From Phenylobacterium sp. (GTDB taxonomy: Bacteria; Pseudomonadota; Alphaproteobacteria; Caulobacterales; Caulobacteraceae), in assembly GCA_028291285.1 (NCBI GenBank), contig JAQGIJ010000051.1:1-8447 (forward strand): a stretch of 8,447 nucleotides of DNA, in the 5' to 3' direction. The notes under the pieces were generated by a model. The model searched no databases, was not told where the DNA came from, and saw only the letters and a list, made by a program, of their open reading frames with translations. Both the position numbers and the translations under genes were made by a program. Of this stretch, positions 1 through 6,053 are shown in pieces; the stretch's first letter is position 1, and each line of letters opens with the position of its first letter.

Positions 1-873
1 GTCGATCAGGAAGCGTCCTGCGGGACCTGGCGGCGAGTCCGAGCGGTAGATGGCCTGCAGGGGGTAATCGCCACCTGGCGCGTCGGGCATGTCGAGCCGA
101 ACGAGGCGGCCCGCCTGAAGGTCCTCCTGGACCATCGGGACGGGCATGAAGCCCCAGCCCACGCCCTTCTGCAGCAGCATGTGCTTGGCGCCCAGGTCGG
201 CGAGCCGCCATGTCCGGCGTCCGATCACGCCGATGTCTTGGCCTGCTGTCAGCGTCGAGCGATCGGCGAGGACGAGCTGCACATGATCCCGCCCCGCGCC
301 CGGCCGCTGCTTGCCGCCCTGCGCAAGCGGATGATAGGGCGCGGCGACCGGCGTCATGGGGACCGAGCCGATCGCCACGCGCTCGATCCCGTCGCTGACG
401 CGATCCAGCGGACCGCTGACGCCGAGGCCGGCGGTGCGGTTCAGGATCATCTCCGTGACCGCGCCCAGCCCCTCCATATAGAGGCGCAGTGTCACCGTGG
501 GGAACGCCTGCTGCAAAACCTGCAAGGCGTCCGCCACCCGGGCGGCGGGCAGCATGACGTCGAGGACAAGGAGCACCTCAGGCTCGAGCCCCTCCAGCAG
601 CCCCTTGGCCTTGGCGCGCAGGCCACTCATCGAGGCGGCCACCCCCCGCGCCTCCGCCAGCATCGCGCGCCCGGCGTCGGTGAGCTCCGGCTTCTTCGTC
701 GCCTTGCGGTCGAAAAGGGCTAGCCCGAGCTGCGTCTCGAGGTTGCCGATGGTGTAGCTGATCACCGAATTGGCGCGGTTGAGCTTGCGGGCCGCGCCGC
801 CGAAGCTGCCGGCCTCGACCACCGCGATGAGCACGTTGAGCTGATCCAGGGTGGGGGCGCCTGGGTTGGACAT
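1..873 (-). CDS. LysR-type transcriptional regulator (3' end beyond window)
   Basis: Predicted DNA-binding transcription factor of the LysR family. The frame is open from an ATG at 873 to the window edge, giving 291 residues against a usual length of about 300, so only a short C-terminal tail is missing. Residues about 8-67 form the winged helix-turn-helix, with the family pattern LxxLxxFxxVxExGSFxxAA (here LNVLIAVVEAGSF), then LNRANSVISYTIGNLE and a downstream FDR. The rest is the periplasmic-binding-protein-like effector domain, ending in the typical GVGWGFMPVPMV and GRLVRLD segments. In-frame ATGs exist at 885, 879 and 873; I chose 873 because GGAG at 883-880 sits six bases upstream. It is divergent from the CBS-domain gene, the usual layout for a LysR protein and a target, though the target is unproven and may lie beyond the left edge. 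The effector is unknown. Confidence 0.93.
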   Translation of the reverse strand, partial: MSNPGAPTLDQLNVLIAVVEAGSFGGAARKLNRANSVISYTIGNLETQLGLALFDRKATKKPELTDAGRAMLAEARGVAASMSGLRAKAKGLLEGLEPEVLLVLDVMLPAARVADALQVLQQAFPTVTLRLYMEGLGAVTEMILNRTAGLGVSGPLDRVSDGIERVAIGSVPMTPVAAPYHPLAQGGKQRPGAGRDHVQLVLADRSTLTAGQDIGVIGRRTWRLADLGAKHMLLQKGVGWGFMPVPMVQEDLQAGRLVRLDMPDAPGGDYPLQAIYRSDSPPGPAGRFLID

Positions 874-1054
874 GGACATCTCCATCGAGCGGCGCGCAGG
901 CGACCTTTCGCGAGCGACGCGCGGGCAGGAACGAGCTGCAGGGCTGGCTGAGAGGACGCTCTCTTCGATTTGATAGAACAGTCCGTGCGATCTTATCCCG
1001 ATATTGCGAGCACGTGGGGCCGGCTATTCCTGAGCGGGCATAAGGGAACCTGCC
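874..1054. promoter_or_regulatory. Divergent intergenic region between LysR and CBS genes
   Basis: This 181-base gap separates two divergent genes and should carry both promoters and any LysR operator. On the plus strand a weak sigma70-like pair is visible: TTGATA at 970-975 and TCTTAT at 991-996, with a short 15-base spacer. A small dyad TATC-CC-GATA lies at 994-1003. A ribosome-binding site, AAGGGA at 1042-1047, precedes the CBS start. None of these is strong enough to assign an operator with confidence. Confidence 0.3.
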
Positions 1055-1903
1055 ATGCTGTTGGCCGACCTGTTGCGGGACAAGGATGGTGGCGTCGTCA
1101 GCGCCTCGCCCGCGGCGCGGATCTCTGAGACGATCGGCCTTATGAACCGCCATCGGGTGGGCTCCGTCGTGATCGAGGATCGGCGGGGACATTTCCTCGG
1201 ACTGGTGTCGGAGCGGGACATCGTCCGCGGGATGGCCGAGCAGCCGGACCTGCTGCGGGCGCCAGCCTGGGTGCGAATGCTGAGGGACACGCCGGTCGGC
1301 CGGCCGGACGATCTTGTCGCCCATACCTTCGAGGCGATGCACCGTCGCCGGGCGCGCCACATTCCGGTGCTCGACGCCGGAAAGACCCTGGGCATGGTCA
1401 GCGTCGGCGACATCCTTCATTCCTGGCTCAGAGACCAGCAAGGCGTCTCCCCGTCCGGCCTGCGCGCTGACGACGGAAAGGCCATGAGCCTGAGCGCCGT
1501 GCTCGACGGCAAGGCCGGGCGGATCATCACGGTGCGGCCCGAGGAGTCGATGCGCCGGGCGGTCACCCTGATGAACCGGGAGCGCGTCGGCGCCGTCCTG
1601 GCGGTCGACCGCAGTCAGAGGCTCACCGGGATGGTCACCGAACGCACCGTCGCCATGGCGCTCGCCGGTCACGGCGATGGTCTGCTCGCCATGCCGGTGG
1701 CGCGGTTCATGCGGCGGGACGTCGCCGTGGGCCGTCCGCAGGACGACGTGCGGCAGGCGATGGAAGCGCTGGTGCGCACGCACACGCGCCACCTTCCGGT
1801 CGTGAGTGGCGAGGAGATCCGCGGCATTGTCAGCATCGGCGATATCGCCGCGCAGATGTCGGGGTCGTGTTCGCCAGCCTCGACCTCCGAGTTGGCGGCC
1901 TAG
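1055..1903 (+). CDS. Tandem CBS-domain protein (four CBS motifs)
   Basis: A soluble 282-residue protein consisting almost entirely of CBS domains, which bind adenine nucleotides such as AMP, ATP or S-adenosylmethionine and act as energy or ligand sensors. Four CBS motifs are visible as two Bateman modules: residues about 1-125 and 145-270. The halves are clearly homologous, for example LMNRHRVGSVV at 29-39 against LMNRERVGAVL at 172-182, an offset of 143 residues. The typical ribose-contacting Asp in the (S/T)xxD motif is present in CBS1 (SERD, D55), CBS2 (SVGD, D119) and CBS4 (SIGD, D263) but is Thr in CBS3 (TERT, T198), so the third site may be weak or lost. No catalytic or membrane domain is attached. 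The ATG is preceded by AAGGGA. It is divergent from the LysR gene and tail to tail with the next gene. What it regulates cannot be read from the sequence. Confidence 0.92.
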   Translation: MLLADLLRDKDGGVVSASPAARISETIGLMNRHRVGSVVIEDRRGHFLGLVSERDIVRGMAEQPDLLRAPAWVRMLRDTPVGRPDDLVAHTFEAMHRRRARHIPVLDAGKTLGMVSVGDILHSWLRDQQGVSPSGLRADDGKAMSLSAVLDGKAGRIITVRPEESMRRAVTLMNRERVGAVLAVDRSQRLTGMVTERTVAMALAGHGDGLLAMPVARFMRRDVAVGRPQDDVRQAMEALVRTHTRHLPVVSGEEIRGIVSIGDIAAQMSGSCSPASTSELAA

Positions 1904-1918
1904 ATGTGAGCCGGCGTC

Positions 1919-2623
1919 CTATCGCTGGCGATGATAGACGAGAGCCTCATGGGCGGTGCAGGCGACGTATAGCGCGTCCAGGCTGTTGAACGCGTCGTCC
2001 AGGGCCACCAGCGCGAACTCCACGAACCCTTCGAAGTGCGGCGCCTCGCCTTCATCCTCACGCAGCAGGTAGCTGACCAGGCTTTCCCGCACATGCTCCA
2101 GTTCCGCGACCATGGTGACGGCCGGCTCCAGCCTGGCCAGCAGGCTGGCGTCGAGTTCGGCGACGTTCAGCAGCTGGCCTTCGAACGCCTGCCTGCGAAC
2201 CTCGGGAAGGGGTCTCGACGAACAGCCTCCCGCCGCGTCTTGGACCTTGAGGTAGGTCGCGCCGTCGCGCCGCATATCGATGGAATAGCGCGGCGGATCG
2301 GCCTCTTTGAAATCTTCCTGGATCTGCTCCAGGACCGCGCGCAGCGACTTGACCGTCCAGTTGTTCAGCTCGCAATTGCGGGCAAGCAAGGTCTTGATCG
2401 CCGAGAGCTTCCCGGCCCGTTCCACCCGCCGGCGGCGCACCTCGAGGTACTCGCGTGTGATGAAGATCAGCACGGCCACCACGATCGCGAGCGAGGAATA
2501 GGTCGACGGTCGCTCCGCCAGCGGTCCCGCCTGCGGGGTCGCCGCGGTCGCCGCGCCCTCGCCCGCCAGGCCGGCGAGCACGGCGCCCATGGCGGCGCGG
2601 CCCAGGACCCTCGCCCGGCTCAA
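1919..2623 (-). CDS. Unrecognised single-pass membrane protein, coupled to patatin gene
   Basis: I do not recognise this family. The likely start is TTG at 2623, which overlaps the TGA of the upstream patatin gene (shared bases TTGA) and gives 234 residues; ATG at 2590, giving 223, is the alternative. Neither has a clear Shine-Dalgarno site, which fits translation by coupling to the patatin. With the TTG start, residues 1-27 look like a signal peptide: basic MSRARVLGR, a small hydrophobic core, then an Ala-rich end. A transmembrane helix follows at about 43-56 (SSLAIVVAVLIFIT), flanked by the strongly basic REYLEVRRRR at 57-66. That predicts the C-terminal 165 residues to be cytoplasmic. This region looks mostly helical, with many charged residues and no motif I can name. 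The partnership with the lipoprotein phospholipase is inferred from the overlap alone. Confidence 0.78.
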   Translation of the reverse strand: MSRARVLGRAAMGAVLAGLAGEGAATAATPQAGPLAERPSTYSSLAIVVAVLIFITREYLEVRRRRVERAGKLSAIKTLLARNCELNNWTVKSLRAVLEQIQEDFKEADPPRYSIDMRRDGATYLKVQDAAGGCSSRPLPEVRRQAFEGQLLNVAELDASLLARLEPAVTMVAELEHVRESLVSYLLREDEGEAPHFEGFVEFALVALDDAFNSLDALYVACTAHEALVYHRQR

Positions 2624-3801
2624 TCGTCCGGGTCCATGACGTGAGCGATGGGACGGAAGGCGCGATGAGACAGGGCCAGGCGTTCGCCCAGATCGAACAG
2701 CGCGCCCATGTTCGCGGTGCTGAAGTCGACCGGGTTGGCAGGCTGCCGGGTGGGTATGGCGGCCACGAACACGGGCGCTCCGCTGCGTTCGGCAAACGCG
2801 CTCGCCGCGATGAGCTGGGTGCGCGCCTGCGCTCGCCCCAGGGTGTCGAAGGTGCGCAGCAGGACGGGCGCCGCCGCACCCCGGGTATAGTCGAAGGTGG
2901 ATCCAATCTTGCCGTTTATGATGATGTAGACGTCGGTGGGCCGCATGGCCTGGTCTGGCTTCCAGAGCGCCATGGATTCCGGAATCAGGAAGAAGGGAGC
3001 GCCGACGCCCCCGTCGACGTGCATCTCGGCGGGACGACCGGGTTCGCTGTCGAGCCCGATGAGCGTCGGCGGAAAGACCCCTGGAATGCTGGCGGAGGCC
3101 AGCAGCACGGTGCGGAAGAGCTTCAAGGCTTCGGGCGCCTTGCCCGGCTCCTGCGCCCATGCGGCGATCGTGGCCAGGTCCCAGATGATGGTCTTCTGCG
3201 AGTCCAGGTCGGTGGTCGCCACCAGCAGGGAGCGCCCCTTGTCGCGCTCGGCGCTGATGACCCGCAGGAGCTCGTCGTCGATATATTTGCCGACGAGCCG
3301 CTTCAGGGCGGCTGAGCTGAACAGGCTGGGCAGGAACAGGGCGGCGAAACGGTCGCGGGTCAGGCCGCGCAAGCCTGCATCGTGATAGGCGGCGCTGAGG
3401 CGCGCGTCCCAAGCTGGTCCGGCGAACGCCAGGGGGGCTATCAGCGCCCCGGTGCTCACCCCTGTGACGAGGTCGAAGCTCGGACGGTCGCCGGCCCTTG
3501 TCCAACCCACCAGAAGCCCCGCGCCGTAGGCGCCGTTGGCCCCGCCTCCCGACAGGGCGAGCACCCGCATGCCAACAAGGTTGAGGCCGGCGCGCCGCTC
3601 GGCCACCACCCGATACCTGCTCAGGAAGGCCTCGGGGTCGTCGGCCGGGAATCGGAAGGCGTCGAGCCTGGTTTGCGAGGCGAGAAGCTGCCCGGCGACG
3701 GGGGGCGGACGGGGGATGGTTCCGCAGGCGCTCATCGTCAGCAACACGCCCAGCAGCGCCATGGCGATGACGCCGGTTCGACCTCTGCGACGTCTCGGCA
3801 A
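2620..3801 (-). CDS. Patatin-like phospholipase, predicted lipoprotein
   Basis: Predicted serine acyl hydrolase of the patatin-like phospholipase family, about 393 residues, acting on lipid esters at the cell envelope. All family landmarks are present: the oxyanion-hole loop LSGGGANGAYGAG at 83-95, the nucleophile elbow GVSTG with Ser116, the ASASIPGVFPP block at 235-245, and the dyad Asp263 in DGG. The N-terminus is a lipoprotein signal: MPRRRRGR, a hydrophobic core, then MSAC with Cys26 as the probable lipidated residue. The -3 Met is less usual than Leu. I chose TTG at 3801 because GGAGG at 3813-3809 lies seven bases upstream and this start supplies the basic n-region. ATG at 3762 would shorten the signal to about 13 residues. 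The frame stays open upstream to 4074, but that stretch has no lipase similarity. The downstream membrane-protein gene overlaps its stop. The substrate is unknown. Confidence 0.92.
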   Translation of the reverse strand: MPRRRRGRTGVIAMALLGVLLTMSACGTIPRPPPVAGQLLASQTRLDAFRFPADDPEAFLSRYRVVAERRAGLNLVGMRVLALSGGGANGAYGAGLLVGWTRAGDRPSFDLVTGVSTGALIAPLAFAGPAWDARLSAAYHDAGLRGLTRDRFAALFLPSLFSSAALKRLVGKYIDDELLRVISAERDKGRSLLVATTDLDSQKTIIWDLATIAAWAQEPGKAPEALKLFRTVLLASASIPGVFPPTLIGLDSEPGRPAEMHVDGGVGAPFFLIPESMALWKPDQAMRPTDVYIIINGKIGSTFDYTRGAAAPVLLRTFDTLGRAQARTQLIAASAFAERSGAPVFVAAIPTRQPANPVDFSTANMGALFDLGERLALSHRAFRPIAHVMDPDD

Positions 3802-3808
3802 CGCAGTT

Positions 3809-3813
3809 CCTCC
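3809..3813 (-). promoter_or_regulatory. Ribosome-binding site deciding the patatin TTG start
   Basis: GGAGG on the minus strand, seven bases before TTG at 3801. It is the best Shine-Dalgarno match in this part of the window and favours the TTG over the internal ATG at 3762. Confidence 0.65.
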
Positions 3814-4120
3814 GCGCAAGCGGGCCGGCGACAGATACTGCGACAGCCGCCGCCTAGCCAAGCCAGAGGAGATGCCCAGGTGAAGTTGGCGCCCCCATCG
3901 ACGAGCAGTGTCTGGGCGTTGACGCAGGCCTCTGCGCGGATCACTCCACCGGCGCCCGCACCAAGGCGTATCGGAGAGCGCAATCCCGTTCCATCTGCCA
4001 CACGATCGCATCAAGACGCCCGATGCAGGAAAGCAGATCGTGAACGGCGCTGGCCAACCGCGACGGAGCGCCACTCGCTGGAGGTGTTTCTGCTTGCCTG
4101 GGCCTAAGGATCCGCCGGCC
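3814..4120. other. Gene-poor interval between IclR and patatin genes
   Basis: About 300 bases hold no intact gene. The part nearest the patatin contains the possible dehydrogenase remnant listed separately. From 4120 to 3941 on the minus strand, the frame of the IclR gene stays open for 59 codons after its TGA. It encodes a helical-looking stretch (HDLLSCIGRLDAIVWQMERD) that I cannot assign. It may be a second decayed coding fragment or simply a GC-rich open frame. I see no convincing patatin promoter or terminator with a T tract. Confidence 0.4.
3876..3962 (-). pseudogene. Possible 3' remnant of a short-chain dehydrogenase/reductase gene
   Basis: The minus-strand reading contains AEACVNAQTLLVDGGANFTW. 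This resembles the conserved C-terminal segment of classical short-chain dehydrogenases (typically xxxxVxGQxLxVDGGxxF), in which the VDGG lies a few residues from the end. Nothing upstream resembles the Rossmann fold, the YxxxK active site or the N-terminal GxxxGxG motif, so at most the last 30 or so codons survive. The frame does not stop after the motif. It runs on to 3738, overlapping the patatin signal-peptide region, so the original stop has also been lost. The match is short and could be chance. I read it as a scar of a deletion or rearrangement at this junction. Confidence 0.38.
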
Positions 4121-4876
4121 TCAAGCGGGCGTACGCTTCAAATTCCGCCCGCCGCTTGGCGGCCGCACGGGAGAGGCGCCGAGCAGCTTCGAGATCGCTT
4201 CGGCCTTGCCCACCAGCAGAGGGCCGACCTCCTTCGCCCGCTGGGGCGTCAGACGCGTCCGAGGACCAGAGATCGACACGGCCCCCGCGAGACCTTCGAA
4301 GCTGAACACCGGCGCGGCCACCGCGGCGGTCTCCGGGTCGTGCTCGCCGAAGGACGCAAAGGGAAGCTCGGCATAGAGCCGATCGCTCTCCGCCAGCGAC
4401 AGCGACGGATCGCCGAACGTCGTCAGCACGCGGCCGACTGCGCCGATGTCGAGGGGAAGCATGTCCCCTTCCAGGAGGTAATCCCGGATCGAATGGCGCG
4501 TGTCCTCCCGGTAGAGGCACTGACGCCGGTCGCCCTCACGCCTGAAGAAGGAAGCGCTCTCCCCGGTCTCCTCACGCAGCGCGCGCAGCACAGGACGGAT
4601 ACGGGACTCCAGCGCCGCGGCTCGACGATAGACCGCCGACAGCCGGAGCGGCTCGGGCCCCAATACGAACGCGCCGCTCTCTTCGCGGTGCAGAAATCCC
4701 GCGACCTCGAGAGACCGCGCCAGGCGCAGGATCGTGCTCTTGTAGAATCCTGTCCGCAGCGCAAGTTCGGAGAGGGTTTGCCGCTCCTGCCCCATGTCGA
4801 AGGTGGCGAGGATTGCGAGAGCGCGGTCGACCGCCTCGACGCCTCCGCTCGGACCGCCCTCAGCTGCTTCCTTCAA
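4121..4876 (-). CDS. IclR family transcriptional regulator
   Basis: A 251-residue protein of normal length for the IclR family, which usually controls catabolic genes for aromatic acids, sugars or other carbon sources. The N-terminal winged helix-turn-helix covers about 12-72: VEAVDRALAILATF, then TLSELALRTGFYKSTILRLARSLEVAGFL, where the second helix contacts DNA. The effector-binding domain covers about 85-235, with the family-typical LPLDIGAVGRVLTTFG at 140-155 and AVAAPVF plus AGAVSISGP at 185-205. The start is TTG at 4876, supported by GAGG six bases upstream; no good ATG lies nearby. A strong-looking promoter lies at 5044-5071, downstream of the GntR stop, so the gene can be expressed independently of GntR. 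The last codons overlap a 7-base inverted repeat. Target genes are not evident: its downstream neighbour is a gene-poor interval, so it may act on the ACAD genes or elsewhere. Confidence 0.93.
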   Translation of the reverse strand: MKEAAEGGPSGGVEAVDRALAILATFDMGQERQTLSELALRTGFYKSTILRLARSLEVAGFLHREESGAFVLGPEPLRLSAVYRRAAALESRIRPVLRALREETGESASFFRREGDRRQCLYREDTRHSIRDYLLEGDMLPLDIGAVGRVLTTFGDPSLSLAESDRLYAELPFASFGEHDPETAAVAAPVFSFEGLAGAVSISGPRTRLTPQRAKEVGPLLVGKAEAISKLLGASPVRPPSGGRNLKRTPA

Positions 4877-4908
4877 AATTCACCTCGCACCATGGCCGTA
4901 GAAGAAGG

Positions 4909-4939
4909 CGCCCAGTCGATTTGGGCGATTCTGCAAATC
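4909..4939 (-). promoter_or_regulatory. Overlapping inverted repeats in the IclR leader
   Basis: Two inverted repeats share bases in the leader of the IclR gene. One is GATTTG-N10-CAAATC (plus-strand arms 4918-4923 and 4934-4939). The other is CGCCCA-N7-TGGGCG (arms 4909-4914 and 4922-4927). In RNA they could not both form. As DNA, the 22-base AT-containing repeat is the better operator candidate, for IclR autoregulation or for GntR. They lie 32 bases or more upstream of the TTG start. Confidence 0.4.
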
Positions 4940-5043
4940 CACGAAAGGCCGATCGCGCCGTTCAGCGGCACGCTCAGGATCGACGATCTGCCCTCACGCC
5001 GCGCTCAGGGTGTCCCCGGCGCCGCACCTCCCGCCGCCGGCTC

Positions 5044-5071
5044 ATTATAGAATCGCCCCCGCTCGCCGCAA
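5044..5071 (-). promoter_or_regulatory. Sigma70-type promoter for the IclR gene
   Basis: On the minus strand, TTGCGG (5071-5066) is followed after 16 bases by a perfect TATAAT (5049-5044), an AT-rich island in very GC-rich DNA. The predicted transcription start is near 5037, giving a leader of about 160 bases before the IclR TTG. It lies just after the GntR stop codon and points toward IclR. Confidence 0.6.
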
Positions 5072-5084
5072 CAGGATCACCGGC

Positions 5085-5855
5085 CTACCGCACACTTGGC
5101 CCGGCCGTAGGCAGGAGGTCGCTCACGGCTGACCGCCGCCCGCCACGCTTCGCCTGCGCCGCAGGCGGCGGCGCCTGCAGGCGGGTCAGCAGATACTCCG
5201 TGGTCAGCTGCAGATGATTGGCCAGCAGAGCCGATGTCCGCTCGACATCCCGAGCGATCGCCGCCTCGACCATTCGCCGATGCTCGTCCGGCGTATTGCG
5301 TTCCGCCCGCCGCGTGGCCTCATCGGTGCCGGCGTTGATGGCGAGCGCGAGCCGGCGATATCGCTCGGATTGTTCATGAAGGCTGCGATGCATGCGCAGG
5401 AGCCAGGGATTGTCGCACGCGGAGACGAGTGCATGGTGAAAAGCCGTGTGCACGCGCGACCACTCGTCGATTTCCGCGGTGGGGTCGTAACGGGTGAGTT
5501 GATGGAGCAGCGCCACCAGGCGCCCCTCCCATTCCGGTCCACCGTTTGCGAGCGAGGACGCCAGACAAAGCTTCTCGACCTCGATGCGCGCTTCGGTGAG
5601 GCTGACGAGATCCGCCGGGGAGACCGCCACGACGGAGAAGCCCTTATAGGGTTCCGCCTCGACCAACCCCTCCGCGAGGAGGCGTGAAAGCGCCTCCCGG
5701 ACCGCGCCCAGGCTTCCCTGCAGCTCCGTGCAGAGCGCATTGATCTTGAGCTTCTGGCCCGGCAGAAGGCGACCGTCGAGAATGCAGGCGCGCAGCTGGG
5801 CATAGACGTCTTGCGTCAGACTTGCTCGCGCCTCGCCGACTTGCACGCTTCGCAT
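5085..5855 (-). CDS. GntR family regulator with FCD effector domain
   Basis: A 256-residue FadR/FCD-type GntR regulator, a class that senses organic acids or acyl compounds and usually represses neighbouring catabolic genes. The winged helix-turn-helix spans about 12-78: LTQDVYAQLRACILDGRLLPGQKL, then LGAVREALSRLLAEGLVE and the wing GFSVV. The all-helical FCD domain spans about 83-225. Candidate metal or effector ligands are His136 (where many members have Asp), His140 in the FHHAL helix, His192 in DEHRRMVEAAI and His214 in LANHL. The C-terminal 30 residues are Pro/Ala/Arg-rich and probably disordered. ATG at 5855 is preceded by GAGG with a 4-base gap, and conserved sequence begins soon after it. 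The frame stays open upstream, but the extra 38 codons look non-coding. The gene is divergent from the acyl-CoA dehydrogenase at 6054, its most likely target. Confidence 0.93.
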   Translation of the reverse strand: MRSVQVGEARASLTQDVYAQLRACILDGRLLPGQKLKINALCTELQGSLGAVREALSRLLAEGLVEAEPYKGFSVVAVSPADLVSLTEARIEVEKLCLASSLANGGPEWEGRLVALLHQLTRYDPTAEIDEWSRVHTAFHHALVSACDNPWLLRMHRSLHEQSERYRRLALAINAGTDEATRRAERNTPDEHRRMVEAAIARDVERTSALLANHLQLTTEYLLTRLQAPPPAAQAKRGGRRSAVSDLLPTAGPSVR

Positions 5856-5959
5856 ACCGCCTCGCCTTTCCCAGCAGAGCAGACCCACCTCGAACGCGTC
5901 AACCAACGCGCCGCCGCCGATCGCCCGTTGGAGCGGCTGAACAGCCGACGGGCCAACCC

Positions 5960-5988
5960 CATATACCACCTTGTGGAATTTAGTTCGA
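5960..5988 (-). promoter_or_regulatory. Candidate GntR promoter with embedded dyad
   Basis: Reading leftward, TCGAAC (5988-5983) and TATATG (5965-5960) are separated by 17 bases, a plausible though imperfect sigma70 promoter for the GntR gene. A perfect dyad, CCAC-CTT-GTGG, fills 5966-5976 right beside the -10 element. Its position suits autorepression and possible control of the divergent dehydrogenase. The dyad has short arms and does not match a GntR consensus I can name, so this is an inference from position. Confidence 0.35.
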
Positions 5989-6053
5989 TGGTGCAGAACC
6001 CGCCAGTGGGAAATTTGCTCTCATTGTCGTAGCACCGCCGGCCGAGGGACCTC

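Noticed and set aside
970..1003. LysR operator made of GATA/TATC repeats
   Set aside because: The repeats are four bases long and do not form a clear T-N11-A dyad, so chance is a sufficient explanation.
578..1792. Long minus-strand open frame opposite the LysR/CBS genes
   Set aside because: It has low-complexity Arg/His/Pro-rich composition with no family motif and overlaps two well-supported genes. It is a GC-rich shadow frame.
1904..1934. Bidirectional terminator between the CBS and membrane-protein genes
   Set aside because: The only dyad is a four-base stem (ATCG/CGAT) with no T-rich tail.
2620..3801. Patatin as a CBASS-type (CapV-like) defence effector
   Set aside because: The protein has a lipoprotein signal peptide and its neighbours include no CD-NTase or other defence gene, so an envelope role fits better.
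4125..4152. GCGGGCG/CGCCCGC inverted repeat (14-base loop) as an IclR terminator
   Set aside because: It ends before the stop codon and lacks a T tract on the transcript; the arms sit in IclR coding sequence.
4040..5050. Long plus-strand open frame opposite the IclR gene
   Set aside because: It has no recognisable domain and lies antisense to an IclR gene with clear domains and a ribosome-binding site.
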